From Bradyrhizobium lablabi (lineage in GTDB: Bacteria > Pseudomonadota > Alphaproteobacteria > Rhizobiales > Xanthobacteraceae), in the NCBI RefSeq assembly GCF_018131005.1, contig NZ_JAFCJK010000011.1, positions 62,001 through 126,000 of the forward strand: 64,000 nucleotides of DNA. The letters run 5' to 3'. The notes under the pieces were generated by a model. That model worked only from the letters and a program-made list of their open reading frames with translations. It was not told the origin of the DNA and did no database searches. Positions 1-7,865 of the stretch are shown piece by piece (position 1 is the stretch's first letter; every line of letters begins with the position of its first letter). Both the position numbers and the translations under genes were made by a program.

Positions 1-556
1 CCTTCACGGTGCCCTCGGGGTTCTGGATATTGAAGAGGTAGTTGCCGACGCCGTCGGGCTTGATGCGCCACAACACGGTGAAGTCGACATCCACGATGTT
101 CTCGTCGCCGGTCAGCATCAGGCTTTCCTCGGGCACGTCGCGCATGGTGCGGCCGCGCCTTGCCGGATCGTCGATCAGCGTCATGCCGATCGAAATTGTC
201 GACACGCGCAGCGCCTTCGGCAGCAGCACGGTCTCGATCGGATACGGCAGGTGGTAGTTCAAGCCGGGCTGCACGGTACGCACGTGCTTGCCGAAGCGCA
301 GCACGACGCCGAGTTCTTCCGATTGCACGCGGAAGAAGCCGGACAAGCCCCAGATCGCCAGCGCGCCGATCAGCACCAGCGCGATGCCCATGCCGCTGAA
401 ATGTCCGCCGGGCAACCACTGCTGCAGCCGGTCCTGGCCGCGACGCAGAAGGTCTTCAAGGTCCGGCGGCCTCGGCCCGACTGATTGCGGACCTGTGCCC
501 CATGGTCCTTTCGGACCCGAACCCCACGGCCCCCCACCTTGATTCTTCCACGGCAT
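1..556 (-). CDS. hflK: HflK, protease modulator (5' part only, runs off the left edge)
   Basis: N-terminal 185 residues of an HflK-type membrane protein. With HflC it forms a periplasm-facing complex around FtsH and modulates its proteolysis. The start at 554-556 (MPWKNQGGGPWG) opens the Gly/Pro/Trp-rich cytoplasmic tail typical of HflK. One transmembrane segment follows at about residues 54-72 (GMGIALVLIGALAIWGL), then the start of the SPFH/prohibitin domain (VQSEELGVVLRFGK, QPGLNYHLPYPIE). The remaining two thirds, and any hflC, lie outside the window. It is on the same strand as thyA-GNAT-folA and 145 bp downstream of folA, so it may have its own promoter in that gap. No promoter was recognised there. 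Confidence 0.93.
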   Translation of the reverse strand, partial: MPWKNQGGGPWGSGPKGPWGTGPQSVGPRPPDLEDLLRRGQDRLQQWLPGGHFSGMGIALVLIGALAIWGLSGFFRVQSEELGVVLRFGKHVRTVQPGLNYHLPYPIETVLLPKALRVSTISIGMTLIDDPARRGRTMRDVPEESLMLTGDENIVDVDFTVLWRIKPDGVGNYLFNIQNPEGTVK

Positions 557-701
557 CAAATGTTCTCCTCGCAAGTCCGGACCAGGATGCCCGGACTCCA
601 ATGTCCGGCCCGGTTATAGGGGACTGCCGGGGCCCTTACAACGCGGGCTTCCTGGCCGGACGAGCTATGCGCCGCGCCATATTTGTCAATGCTCACATTG
701 G

Positions 702-1214
702 TTAACGTTTGGCGCGCCGACGATATGTCACATAGGAGAAGTCGGCTTTGTCGTCCGGACCGGCCGGATTCCGCACGCGCGCGACCTCTTCCCATTCCTT
801 CGCATCGATTGCGGCAAAGCGTGTCTCGCCGTCAGGGCTGGCATGAACTTCGGTGATTTCGAGCCGATCGGCCACGCCCATCCACTGGGCATAGATCTCG
901 GCGCCGCCGATGACGGCAATCTCAGTGGCGAAACGCCGCAGCGCGTCACCATACGCGACTGCGCGCGCACTTTCGAACGACGTCGTCACGATCGCGCCGC
1001 GGGCCCGGTAGTTCGGATCGCGCGTCACGACGATATTGGTCCGCCCCGGCAGCGGCCGGCGCAGGGATTCGAAGGTCTTGCGTCCCATCACCACCGGCTT
1101 GTTCAGCGTGATGGCCTTGAAGTGCTGCACGTCCGACTTCAGCCGCCAGGGAATTGTATTGTCGCGGCCGATCACGCCGTTCTCGGCGACCGCGACGACG
1201 AGCACGATTTCCAT
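702..1214 (-). CDS. folA: Dihydrofolate reductase
   Basis: 170 aa, a normal size for bacterial FolA. It reduces dihydrofolate to tetrahydrofolate with NADPH in the cytoplasm. Visible motifs: VAENGVIGRDNTIPW at the start, the catalytic acid Asp28 in RLKSDVQHF, the cofactor-loop segment PVVMGRKTFES, and VIGGAEIY (the GG dinucleotide-binding turn). The ATG at 1212-1214 was chosen because AGAAGGAG lies just upstream and the DHFR fold begins at residue 2; a longer in-frame extension has no homology. The start overlaps the stop of the upstream acetyltransferase by one base (TGATG), implying translational coupling. Together with thyA upstream it makes a classic thymidylate/folate operon, since ThyA produces the dihydrofolate that FolA recycles. 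Confidence 0.96.
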   Translation of the reverse strand: MEIVLVVAVAENGVIGRDNTIPWRLKSDVQHFKAITLNKPVVMGRKTFESLRRPLPGRTNIVVTRDPNYRARGAIVTTSFESARAVAYGDALRRFATEIAVIGGAEIYAQWMGVADRLEITEVHASPDGETRFAAIDAKEWEEVARVRNPAGPDDKADFSYVTYRRRAKR

Positions 1215-1699
1215 CACCGCGCTCCTTCTGCAAGCACCGCGAGCGCCGGACCCGAGACGCGGCAAATCGTCCATTCGTCCATCAGTTCGGCACCGAGCGA
1301 TTTATAGAATGCGATCGACGGCGCGTTCCAGTCGAGCACCGCCCATTGCAGGCGCGACCAGCCATTGGCGACGCACTCTCTTGCCAGATGGACGAGCAGC
1401 GCCTTGCCGATGCCGTTGCCGCGCAGCGGCGGACGCACGAAGAGGTCTTCGAGGTAGATGCCATGGCGGCCGGCGAAGGTGGAGAAGTTGACGAACCAGA
1501 CCGTGAAGCCAGCCGGCTCGCCGTTCCATTCGGCGATGTCGCAGTAAAGCCGCGGGTTCTCGCCGAACAGCGCGTCGGCGATATCAGCCTCGCTGGCCTG
1601 AACCTCGTGCAACAGCTTCTCGTAGTCGGCGAGTTCGCGGACCAGCGAAAACACCAGTCCGGCCTCATCGGACCGAGCGCGGCGGATGGCGAGAGACAT
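1214..1699 (-). CDS. GNAT family N-acetyltransferase (diamine acetyltransferase-like)
   Basis: 161 aa with a complete GNAT fold: an N-terminal IRRARSDEAGLVFSLVREL segment, the beta4-beta5 region YLEDLFVRPPLRGNGIGKAL carrying the acetyl-CoA pyrophosphate-binding R-x-x-G-x-G/A loop, and the C-terminal NAPSIAFYKSLGAE. The EDLFVRPPLRGNGIG pattern and overall length resemble spermidine/diamine acetyltransferases, but the substrate cannot be read from sequence. It sits between thyA (7 bp gap) and folA (1 base overlap) and must be co-transcribed with both. The reason for an acetyltransferase in this operon is unknown. Confidence is high for the fold and low for the substrate. Confidence 0.9.
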   Translation of the reverse strand: MSLAIRRARSDEAGLVFSLVRELADYEKLLHEVQASEADIADALFGENPRLYCDIAEWNGEPAGFTVWFVNFSTFAGRHGIYLEDLFVRPPLRGNGIGKALLVHLARECVANGWSRLQWAVLDWNAPSIAFYKSLGAELMDEWTICRVSGPALAVLAEGAR

Positions 1700-1706
1700 C
1701 AGTCGC

Positions 1707-2501
1707 TCACACCGCGACCTCGGCCTTGATATGCGGGTGCGGATCGTAGCCTTCGAGTTTGAAATCTTCGTAGCGGAACCCGAAAATGTCTTTCACGTCG
1801 GGATTGATCGCCATCGTCGGCAGCGGCCGCGTCGGCCGCGTCAATTGCAGGCGCGCCTGCTCGAGATGGTTCGAATAGAGGTGCGCATCTCCGAGCGAAT
1901 GCACGAAGTCGCCAGGCTTCAGGCCCGTCACCTGCGCGACCATCATTGTGAGCAGCGCATACGAGGCAATGTTGAAGGGCACGCCGAGGAACACGTCGCC
2001 GGAGCGCTGATAGAGCTGGCACGACAATTTGCCGTTCGCGACATAGAATTGGAACAGGCAGTGGCATGGCGGCAGCGCCATCTTGTCGACCTCGGCGGGA
2101 TTCCAGGCGCTGACGATCAGCCGCCGCGAATCCGGGTTGCGCTTGATCATCTCGATCACGTTCGCGATCTGGTCGATGCTGCGCCCGTCCGGCGCGGGCC
2201 AGGAGCGCCATTGCGAGCCGTAGACCGGGCCGAGATCGCCATTGGCGTCGGCCCATTCGTCCCAGATCGTGACGCCGTTGTCGTTGAGGTATTTGATGTT
2301 GGTGTCGCCGGCCAGGAACCACAAAAGCTCATGCACGATCGCCTTCAGCGGCAGCCGCTTGGTGGTCAACATCGGAAAGCCGGCCGACAGGTTGAAGCGC
2401 ATCTGGTGACCGAAGATCGACAACGTGCCGGTGCCGGTGCGGTCATGCTTCTCCGCGCCGTCGGCAAGAATGCGTTCGAGCAGATCGTGATATTGATTCA
2501 T
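1707..2501 (-). CDS. thyA: Thymidylate synthase
   Basis: 264 aa, identical in length to Escherichia coli ThyA. It converts dUMP and methylene-THF to dTMP and dihydrofolate. The nucleophile Cys146 is visible in LPPCHCLFQFYV; also seen are RTGTGTLSIFGHQMRF (folate/phosphate loop), HELLWFLAGDTN, GPVYGSQWR and the dUMP-binding QRSGDVFLGVPFNIASYALL. The ATG at 2499-2501 gives the family-standard MNQYHDLLERIL start with AGGGAC upstream; an extension to 2582 would only add low-complexity residues. It is first gene of the thyA-GNAT-folA operon on the minus strand, with a 7 bp gap to the next gene. Presence of ThyA implies this organism does not depend on ThyX. Confidence 0.97.
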   Translation of the reverse strand: MNQYHDLLERILADGAEKHDRTGTGTLSIFGHQMRFNLSAGFPMLTTKRLPLKAIVHELLWFLAGDTNIKYLNDNGVTIWDEWADANGDLGPVYGSQWRSWPAPDGRSIDQIANVIEMIKRNPDSRRLIVSAWNPAEVDKMALPPCHCLFQFYVANGKLSCQLYQRSGDVFLGVPFNIASYALLTMMVAQVTGLKPGDFVHSLGDAHLYSNHLEQARLQLTRPTRPLPTMAINPDVKDIFGFRYEDFKLEGYDPHPHIKAEVAV

Positions 2502-2625
2502 GGCGTCGTTTCGGTCCCTTCGGGAAACGGCGAATTTAGCGGCCGACGCCGCCGGTCGACACGCCGATTCGGCGCTGCGCACCGATTATACCCCGAAAAA
2601 TGATCACGGAATCGCAAACGGCAAG

Positions 2626-2651
2626 GGGGGCGGAACCGACGTTCCGCCCCC
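2626..2651 (-). terminator. GC-rich hairpin after tctC (possible terminator)
   Basis: Perfect 11-bp stem GGGGGCGGAAC / GTTCCGCCCCC with a CGAC loop, 20 bases past the tctC stop and before thyA on the same strand. The minus-strand tract after the stem is only mildly T-rich, so it may be a weak or factor-assisted terminator separating the two operons. Confidence 0.5.
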
Positions 2652-2671
2652 TATCTACTTGAGCGCGCCGG

Positions 2672-3643
2672 CTAACTTGCTGGCTTGAGCACCGGCGTCC
2701 ACTTCGCGATCTCGCTCTTTACGAGGGTCGCGAGCGCCTCGGGCGTGCGGGCGGAGACAGGCGGAATCACGCTGCCGAGTTCGAGCAGGCGCTTGCGGAC
2801 GGCCTCGTCGTCGAGCGCCTTGACCGTGGCCGCATTCAACGTCGCGATAATCGCGGGCGACGTTCCCTTCGGTGCGAAGATTGCGTTCCACGCCTGGGCC
2901 TGGAATGCGGGCAGGCCGGCTTCGGTCGTGGTCGGCACGTTGGGCAGCGACGGGTTGCGCTCCGGCGTCGCGATCGCATAGGCCTTGATGGTGCCGGCGT
3001 TGATCTGCGGAACCGCGTTGACGATCTGGTCGCACATGTAATCGACCTGCCCCGCGACCAGCGCGTTCATCGCGGGGCCCGTGCCGTTGAAGGGCACGCC
3101 GACCGGCTTGATTCCGAGGATCGAGTTGAGCAGCTCGCACGACACGTGGGAGACCGAGCCGACGCCGGCATGCGCGGCGTTGACCTTCTCGGCGTTGGCT
3201 TTCACATAGGCCACGAATTCCTTCAGATCCTTCGGCGGAAAGTCCTTGCGCGCGAGGATCAGGATCGGCGTGCCCGCGAGCAGAGCGATCGGCTCGAAGT
3301 CCTTTTCCGGATGGTAGGCGAGCTTGGGATAGAGCGGCACGGAGGCGGCGTGGGTGCCCATATGCCCGGTAATCAATGTATAGCCGTCATTGACGGCGCG
3401 CGCCGCGCGCGTCGTCGCGGTGGTGCCGCCGGCGCCGACCACGTTCTCGATGATGATGCTCTGCCCCAGCGTCTGCGCCATATGCGCAGTGACGATGCGC
3501 GAAATGACGTCGGTCGGACCTCCGGCCGCGAACGGTACGATCATGGTGATGCTTCGCGTCGGGTAGTTTTGCGCCGATGCCGGTGCGGCAAGGGCGCACA
3601 ACGCGGCAAGGCATGCGCCCGCGAGCGAGCGAATGGAGGTCAT
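2672..3643 (-). CDS. Tripartite tricarboxylate transporter receptor (TctC/Bug family)
   Basis: 323 aa extracytoplasmic solute receptor. A Sec signal peptide is clear (MTSIRSLAGACLAALCALAAPASAQ, cleavage after ASA), followed by the Bug hallmarks YPTRSITMIVPFAAGGPTDVISR and the conserved GHMGTHAASVPLYPKLAYHPEKDFEP block. Bug proteins bind carboxylates or other small organic acids in the periplasm and hand them to TctA/TctB. The start at 3641-3643 is preceded by GGGGAG. Gene order on the minus strand is tctB-tctA-tctC, the receptor being last and separated from tctA by a strong stem-loop. That hairpin could make receptor expression independent of the membrane subunits. The ligand is not predictable. 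Confidence 0.92.
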   Translation of the reverse strand: MTSIRSLAGACLAALCALAAPASAQNYPTRSITMIVPFAAGGPTDVISRIVTAHMAQTLGQSIIIENVVGAGGTTATTRAARAVNDGYTLITGHMGTHAASVPLYPKLAYHPEKDFEPIALLAGTPILILARKDFPPKDLKEFVAYVKANAEKVNAAHAGVGSVSHVSCELLNSILGIKPVGVPFNGTGPAMNALVAGQVDYMCDQIVNAVPQINAGTIKAYAIATPERNPSLPNVPTTTEAGLPAFQAQAWNAIFAPKGTSPAIIATLNAATVKALDDEAVRKRLLELGSVIPPVSARTPEALATLVKSEIAKWTPVLKPAS

Positions 3644-3669
3644 CTCGAATCTCCCCGGGACCTTCAAGT

Positions 3670-3699
3670 AAAAATGCCGGCCAACCGGCCGGCATTTTT
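3670..3699. terminator. 13-bp stem-loop between tctA and tctC
   Basis: Perfect inverted repeat AAAAATGCCGGCC / GGCCGGCATTTTT with an AACC loop. The stem is flanked by A5 and T5, so it is a textbook bidirectional intrinsic terminator. It lies 70 bp past the tctA stop and 26 bp before the tctC start, inside what would otherwise be one transcriptional unit. Confidence 0.8.
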
Positions 3700-3769
3700 G
3701 TTTCACGAGACGACACCGGGTGTCGATTCGACTTCGGGATGCGGCGCGCCGACGCAGGCAGGCACGAGA

Positions 3770-5284
3770 TCAGCTCTCGGACTCCGTAAACACCTCGTCG
3801 CGTTTGGCACGCAGGCTCGGCAACACCGCAAGCACCAACAGACCGGCCGCGATGGCCAGCAGCACCGCTGACAGCGGACGCGTGACAAACACGCTCCAGT
3901 CACCGCGCGAGATCAAGAGCGCACGGCGCAGGTTCTCCTCCATCAGCGGGCCCAGCACCATGCCGAGCAGGAGCGGTGCGGGCTCGAAATCATGCTTGAT
4001 CAGCCAGTAGCCGACGAGGCCGAACACACCCGCCAGGATGACGTCGACCGGCGCATTGTTCACCGAGTAGATGCCGATCGCGCAGAAGATCACGATCGAG
4101 GGGAACATCAGACGGTACGGCACGCGCAGCAGGCGGACCCAGATGCCGACCAGCGGCAGGTTGATGATGATCAGCATCAAATTGCCGATCCACATCGAGG
4201 CGATCATGCCCCAGACGAGATCGGGCTGTTTCTGCATGACTTGCGGACCGGGCACAATGCCGTGAATTGTCATCGCGCCTACCATCAGCGCCATCACCGC
4301 GTTAGGTGGGATGCCGAGCGTGAGCAGGGGAATGAAGGAGGTCTGCGCCGCGGCGTTGTTGGCGCTCTCCGGCGCCGCCACTCCCTCGATCGCGCCACGG
4401 CCGAACCGCGACGGATTTTTCGCAATCTTCTTCTCCAGCGTATAGGCCGCGAACGACGCGATTACGGCGCCGCCGCCCGGCAGGATGCCGAGAATCGAAC
4501 CGAGCACCGTTCCGCGGCCGATCGCGGGCGCGGAGTCGATCAGATCCTTTCGTGTCGGCATCAGGCCGGTGATCTTCTGCTGGACGAGATTACGGTTCAT
4601 CTCCGCGCCGAAGTCGAGGTTGCGGATAATTTCGGCGAAGCCGAACACGCCCATCGCCACGGTCGCAAAGCCGAGGCCGTCGGCGAGTTCCGGGATATTG
4701 AAGGCCATCCGGGACGCGCCGGTCTCGATGTCGGAGCCGACCATCGAGAGCAACAGCCCGAGCACGATCATCGCGATCGCCTTCAGCACCGACCCCTTCG
4801 CCAACACCACAGCAAAGATCAGGCCGAGCACCATCAGCGAGAAATATTCGGCGGGGCCGAAGGCGAGCGCGAGCTTCGTCAGCGGTGCACCGAGCACGGC
4901 GATCAGCACGGTTGCGACGCAGCCGGCGAAGAACGAACCGATCGCCGCGATCGCCAGCGCCGGACCGGCGCGCCCCTGCTTGGCCATCTGATGGCCGTCA
5001 AGCGCAGTCACCACCGAGGTCGCTTCGCCCGGAATATTGACCAGGATCGATGTGGTCGAGCCGCCATACTGAGCGCCGTAATAGATGCCGGCGAGCATGA
5101 TCAACGCGCCGACCGGCGGCAGGCCGAACGTGATCGGCAGCAGCATTGCGACGGTTGCGATGGTGCCGATGCCGGGCAGCACGCCGACCAGCGTGCCGAC
5201 CAGCGCGCCGATCAGGCACATCAGTAAGTTGATCGGCGAGAACGCGACTCCGAAACCGTGGGCGAGATTGGCAAAAAGATCCAT
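3770..5284 (-). CDS. TctA-type large permease subunit of tripartite tricarboxylate transporter
   Basis: 504 aa, the normal size for TctA, with about 11-12 hydrophobic segments. Family signatures include GALVGTLVGVLPGIGTIATVAMLLP near the N-terminus, IYYGAQYGGSTTSILVNIPGE (the GG-S-T-T-S-I-L-N-x-P-G substrate motif) and the central LGILPGGGAVIASF / TLGIPPNAVMALMVGA repeat of the same architecture. It is the main inner-membrane channel coupling solute uptake to the ion gradient. It follows tctB by 7 bp and starts at 5282-5284 with AGTGAGGG upstream. It acts with the small subunit TctB and the periplasmic receptor encoded after the stem-loop. Confidence 0.94.
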   Translation of the reverse strand: MDLFANLAHGFGVAFSPINLLMCLIGALVGTLVGVLPGIGTIATVAMLLPITFGLPPVGALIMLAGIYYGAQYGGSTTSILVNIPGEATSVVTALDGHQMAKQGRAGPALAIAAIGSFFAGCVATVLIAVLGAPLTKLALAFGPAEYFSLMVLGLIFAVVLAKGSVLKAIAMIVLGLLLSMVGSDIETGASRMAFNIPELADGLGFATVAMGVFGFAEIIRNLDFGAEMNRNLVQQKITGLMPTRKDLIDSAPAIGRGTVLGSILGILPGGGAVIASFAAYTLEKKIAKNPSRFGRGAIEGVAAPESANNAAAQTSFIPLLTLGIPPNAVMALMVGAMTIHGIVPGPQVMQKQPDLVWGMIASMWIGNLMLIIINLPLVGIWVRLLRVPYRLMFPSIVIFCAIGIYSVNNAPVDVILAGVFGLVGYWLIKHDFEPAPLLLGMVLGPLMEENLRRALLISRGDWSVFVTRPLSAVLLAIAAGLLVLAVLPSLRAKRDEVFTESES

Positions 5285-5291
5285 CGCGCCC

Positions 5292-6053
5292 TCACTGGAT
5301 CAGGAAACGCGGGAACATCGGCATCGGAAGTCCCAAAATGTAAGGAAACAGGATCGCGCAGCCGAGCGTCAGGCAGGCGCCGACGATGATAGTCTCGATC
5401 CATTTCGTTTCATACGAACCGACGGCTGCGATCAGGAAGCTCGAAAATGCGGTGACGATGAGCCCAAGCGGCCGGATCGCCAGCGCGAAAAAGACGATCG
5501 CTGCCGCCACGAACAGCGGCCCCCGCCAGGAATAGTGGGAGAGACCCGCCCCATCGGTGAGAAGCCCCGTCAAGGCGATGCCGGCACCCAGCGCCACCAG
5601 CAGCACGCCGAACATGCGCGGGGCAGTTCCGGCGCCGAAGGAGAAACCGTGCATCCCCTGCAGATCGCTGGATGCCCAAAGCGCAAACAGCGCCACCGCC
5701 ATCAGCACGATGCCGCCGATATAGTCCTGCGGCGCCCTGATCTTGACGAAAAGCGTCAGGATCGCAATCGCAAACAGCGGATAGGAATAGATCAGCGCCA
5801 GAAGCGAATCCGGCGACAGCGCCGTCTTCGCAACGATGCTTGGAAACGCGAGCAGGAGGGCCATGGCATGCGCCGCCAGCGCCGACAGTGGCGTGCGGCC
5901 AGCCCCCAGTCCGACGACCGTTCCCAACGACCACACCAGCTCGAAAATCTGCGGCGCCACCGCCAGCACGACAATTCCGAGCGCGACCGACGTATTACGC
6001 GTCGTTGATGCGTCAGGCGTCGTTGATGCGGTGTGGCCCATCGTATCGGCCAT
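5292..6053 (-). CDS. TctB-type small permease subunit with N-terminal extension
   Basis: 253 aa, somewhat longer than the usual 150-170 aa TctB. The last ~150 residues (YIGGIVLMAVALFALWASSD to the C-terminus) carry the four-helix TctB fold, including GTAPRMFGVLLVALG and FFALAIRPLGLIVTAF. The first ~90 residues add a Thr/Ser-rich cytoplasmic leader and about two extra hydrophobic segments. The leader is encoded by a short imperfect tandem repeat (GTTGATGCGTCAGGCGTCGT region, about 6003-6029). The start at 6051-6053 has a strong GGAGGAG. First gene of the tctB-tctA-(stem-loop)-tctC set. Confidence 0.87.
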   Translation of the reverse strand: MADTMGHTASTTPDASTTRNTSVALGIVVLAVAPQIFELVWSLGTVVGLGAGRTPLSALAAHAMALLLAFPSIVAKTALSPDSLLALIYSYPLFAIAILTLFVKIRAPQDYIGGIVLMAVALFALWASSDLQGMHGFSFGAGTAPRMFGVLLVALGAGIALTGLLTDGAGLSHYSWRGPLFVAAAIVFFALAIRPLGLIVTAFSSFLIAAVGSYETKWIETIIVGACLTLGCAILFPYILGLPMPMFPRFLIQ

Positions 6054-6140
6054 GCACGTCTCCTCCGTGACCCGCTGCCGCGGCTGTTTCCTCTCTCGGC
6101 TGGAATTAGGTCCCGCCCTGCCCTTGCCTAGCGATATTCG

Positions 6141-6674
6141 TCAGACAACGCCAGCAAAACCCAAGACGCCCCCGGCGAGCAACAGCCAAAAAGGATTTAT
6201 CCTTGTCGCAGAGGCAAGCGCTGCCGCGACAACGGTGATCAGAGCCGCGATCCAACTTTGGTCTGATGTCCGCGCCAGGATGAGGCCACTCGCCGCCATC
6301 AGGCCGATCGACAGAGGAACAAGGGCCGCCTGGATGATCGCCGGCCAGCGCGCACCGCGCGAGCGTTCCAGAAAGCGGCTCACATAATAGGCCAGCAGCG
6401 CGGTCGGGCCGCACATCGCAACGGTTGCCGCCAATGCACCAGCGACGCCTGCAACGGAATAGCCGATCAATGTCACGATCAGCACGTTCGGTCCCGGCGA
6501 GAGCTGCGAGATCGCGAACACGTCGGCGAACTGCTTGTCGGTCATCCAGTGATGCACGTCGACCGCGACGCGGTGCATTTCCGGAATCGCCGAATTGGCT
6601 CCTCCGACCGCAAACAGCGACATCAGGCCGAACGTCCAGACCAGCGTCGCGATCGGATTGGGATTTGCTGTCAT
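6141..6674 (-). CDS. Half-size chromate transporter-like protein (CHR family), second of pair
   Basis: 177 aa, one CHR domain with about 5-6 hydrophobic helices. Recognisable pieces are SLFAVGGANSAIPEMHRVAVDVHHWMT, AISQLSPGPNVLIVTLIGY (the F/ISQ-x-x-PGPN CHR motif) and GVAGALAATVAMCGPTALLAYYV. Full-length ChrA has two such domains in one chain; here they are two genes. The ATG at 6672-6674 overlaps the stop of the first half-gene by 4 bp (ATGA), so the two halves are made together and presumably form a heterodimer. CHR proteins export chromate or transport related oxyanions. The actual substrate here is not established. Confidence 0.85.
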   Translation of the reverse strand: MTANPNPIATLVWTFGLMSLFAVGGANSAIPEMHRVAVDVHHWMTDKQFADVFAISQLSPGPNVLIVTLIGYSVAGVAGALAATVAMCGPTALLAYYVSRFLERSRGARWPAIIQAALVPLSIGLMAASGLILARTSDQSWIAALITVVAAALASATRINPFWLLLAGGVLGFAGVV

Positions 6675-7282
6675 GCCTTGCCTTTGCGGCGCACGCCAAT
6701 GGTGATCGCAAGGCTGAGCGGGATCGCGACCAGGAGCACGATCTGCAGCGGCCACCGAATCAGCCCGATCGCGACGAACACCGCCGCCAGGATGACGAGG
6801 CCAACGAGATCGCGCCGCTTGACGAGCGGCATCATCATCTTGAAGACGACCGCGATCAAAAGTCCGACCGCCGCGCAGGCGACGCCGGCGAGCGTGCGGC
6901 GAAGAGCATCGATCTCGCCATAGTGCGCGTAGAGCCCGGCCAGGACGGTCGCGATCACCATGGGTGGACCGACCAGCCCGGCGAAGGCCGCGAGACCGCC
7001 GGCAATGCCGCGGAAGCGCGAGCCGAACACAAACGACAGGTTCACGATGTTCGGACCCGGCAGGAAATGGCAGAGCGCGAAGGTCTCGTTGAACTCCTCC
7101 GCCGTCATCCAGCGGTGCTGCTCGACGATGCCGCGGCGCGCCCAGACCAGCACCCCGCCAAACCCCGCGAGCGACATCTTGGCGAACGCCACGAACAGTT
7201 CGAACAGTCCGGGCTGCGGTGGTGGATTGGGTGTGGGGGTGTCCGGCGCCGGAGCGGCAACCGGCTGCGAATCCGGAGGCAT
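6671..7282 (-). CDS. Half-size chromate transporter-like protein (CHR family), first of pair
   Basis: 203 aa. A Pro-rich cytoplasmic leader (residues 1-24) precedes one CHR domain: LFVAFAKMSLAGFGGVLVWARRGIVEQ, then WMTAEEFNETFALCHFLPGPNIVNLSFVFGSRFRG, which holds the family PGPN motif. It overlaps the next gene by 4 bp. The start at 7280-7282 has no strong ribosome-binding site. The pair is divergent from ssrA, and its promoter must lie in 7283-7390. Assignment to the CHR superfamily is firm; chromate resistance is only inferred from the family. Confidence 0.85.
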   Translation of the reverse strand: MPPDSQPVAAPAPDTPTPNPPPQPGLFELFVAFAKMSLAGFGGVLVWARRGIVEQHRWMTAEEFNETFALCHFLPGPNIVNLSFVFGSRFRGIAGGLAAFAGLVGPPMVIATVLAGLYAHYGEIDALRRTLAGVACAAVGLLIAVVFKMMMPLVKRRDLVGLVILAAVFVAIGLIRWPLQIVLLVAIPLSLAITIGVRRKGKA

Positions 7283-7394
7283 GGATGATATCTAGACTGG
7301 CGGCGGCACACCGGCCAACCCAAATCGGCAGGTTTCACGGTCAAATGAGCGCGGAATTGGCTCTATTTTTCTCAATCCTTGGCGCCTATATTGG

Positions 7395-7720
7395 AGATGC
7401 CGGTTCGCCGGCTATGGAAATAAATGACCGTCGCAATAAACCATTCGGACCCGGGGGCGGTACCCGGCGCCTCCACCAAAACCCATCGGCTTCAGGTGGT
7501 TTTCGGCGGGGGCGAAATAGGATCGACGAGGGCGTAAAGGGCGCGTTTTTTCTCGGTATGGTTCCGCCGATATCGGGCCAATGCAATAGTTGCCAACGAC
7601 AACTTTGCTCCGGTTGCTCAGGCTGCGTAACGCAGTTTGAAAGACCATCTTGAAGTCCTAGCGGGTTAAGCTCCGCTAGGCGGGGTTCGGAGGCACCTGG
7701 CAACAGAAGCCTCCACTTCA
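7395..7720 (+). ncRNA. ssrA: tmRNA, circularly permuted two-piece form (ends approximate)
   Basis: Alphaproteobacterial permuted tmRNA. The acceptor piece comes first: a GCCGG-TTCG-CCGGC hairpin (7399-7412), the T-arm region, and the 3' end CGCCTCCACCA ending at 7478. A 29-nt intervening loop (7479-7507) is removed in the mature form. The coding piece begins GGGGGCG at 7508, which pairs with CGCCTCC to make a 7-bp acceptor stem containing the G3:U70 alanine identity pair, followed by the conserved GGATCGACG. The tag frame runs from the resume codon GCC at 7592 to TAA at 7628-7630 and encodes ANDNFAPVAQAA. Later hairpins lie at 7657-7680 and 7689-7714. It rescues stalled ribosomes and tags nascent chains for proteolysis. 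A promoter was not confidently identified. Confidence 0.93.
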
Positions 7721-7865
7721 TTGCAGATCGGGCATTTTCGCCTGCGTTTGTGGTTCCCCCTGCTGATTTCCGGTCCCCAACAGGGTACCATGGCCCAAAA
7801 GGAGGCGAGTCGGACGGCGGCGGCGCCGACCAGCCGGCAAGGTTTCGAGAACAACAGGATGACCC

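Noticed and set aside
7357..7392. Possible ssrA promoter (TTGGCT ... TATATT)
   Set aside because: Spacer is 24 bp instead of about 17, so the pair of boxes is not convincing.
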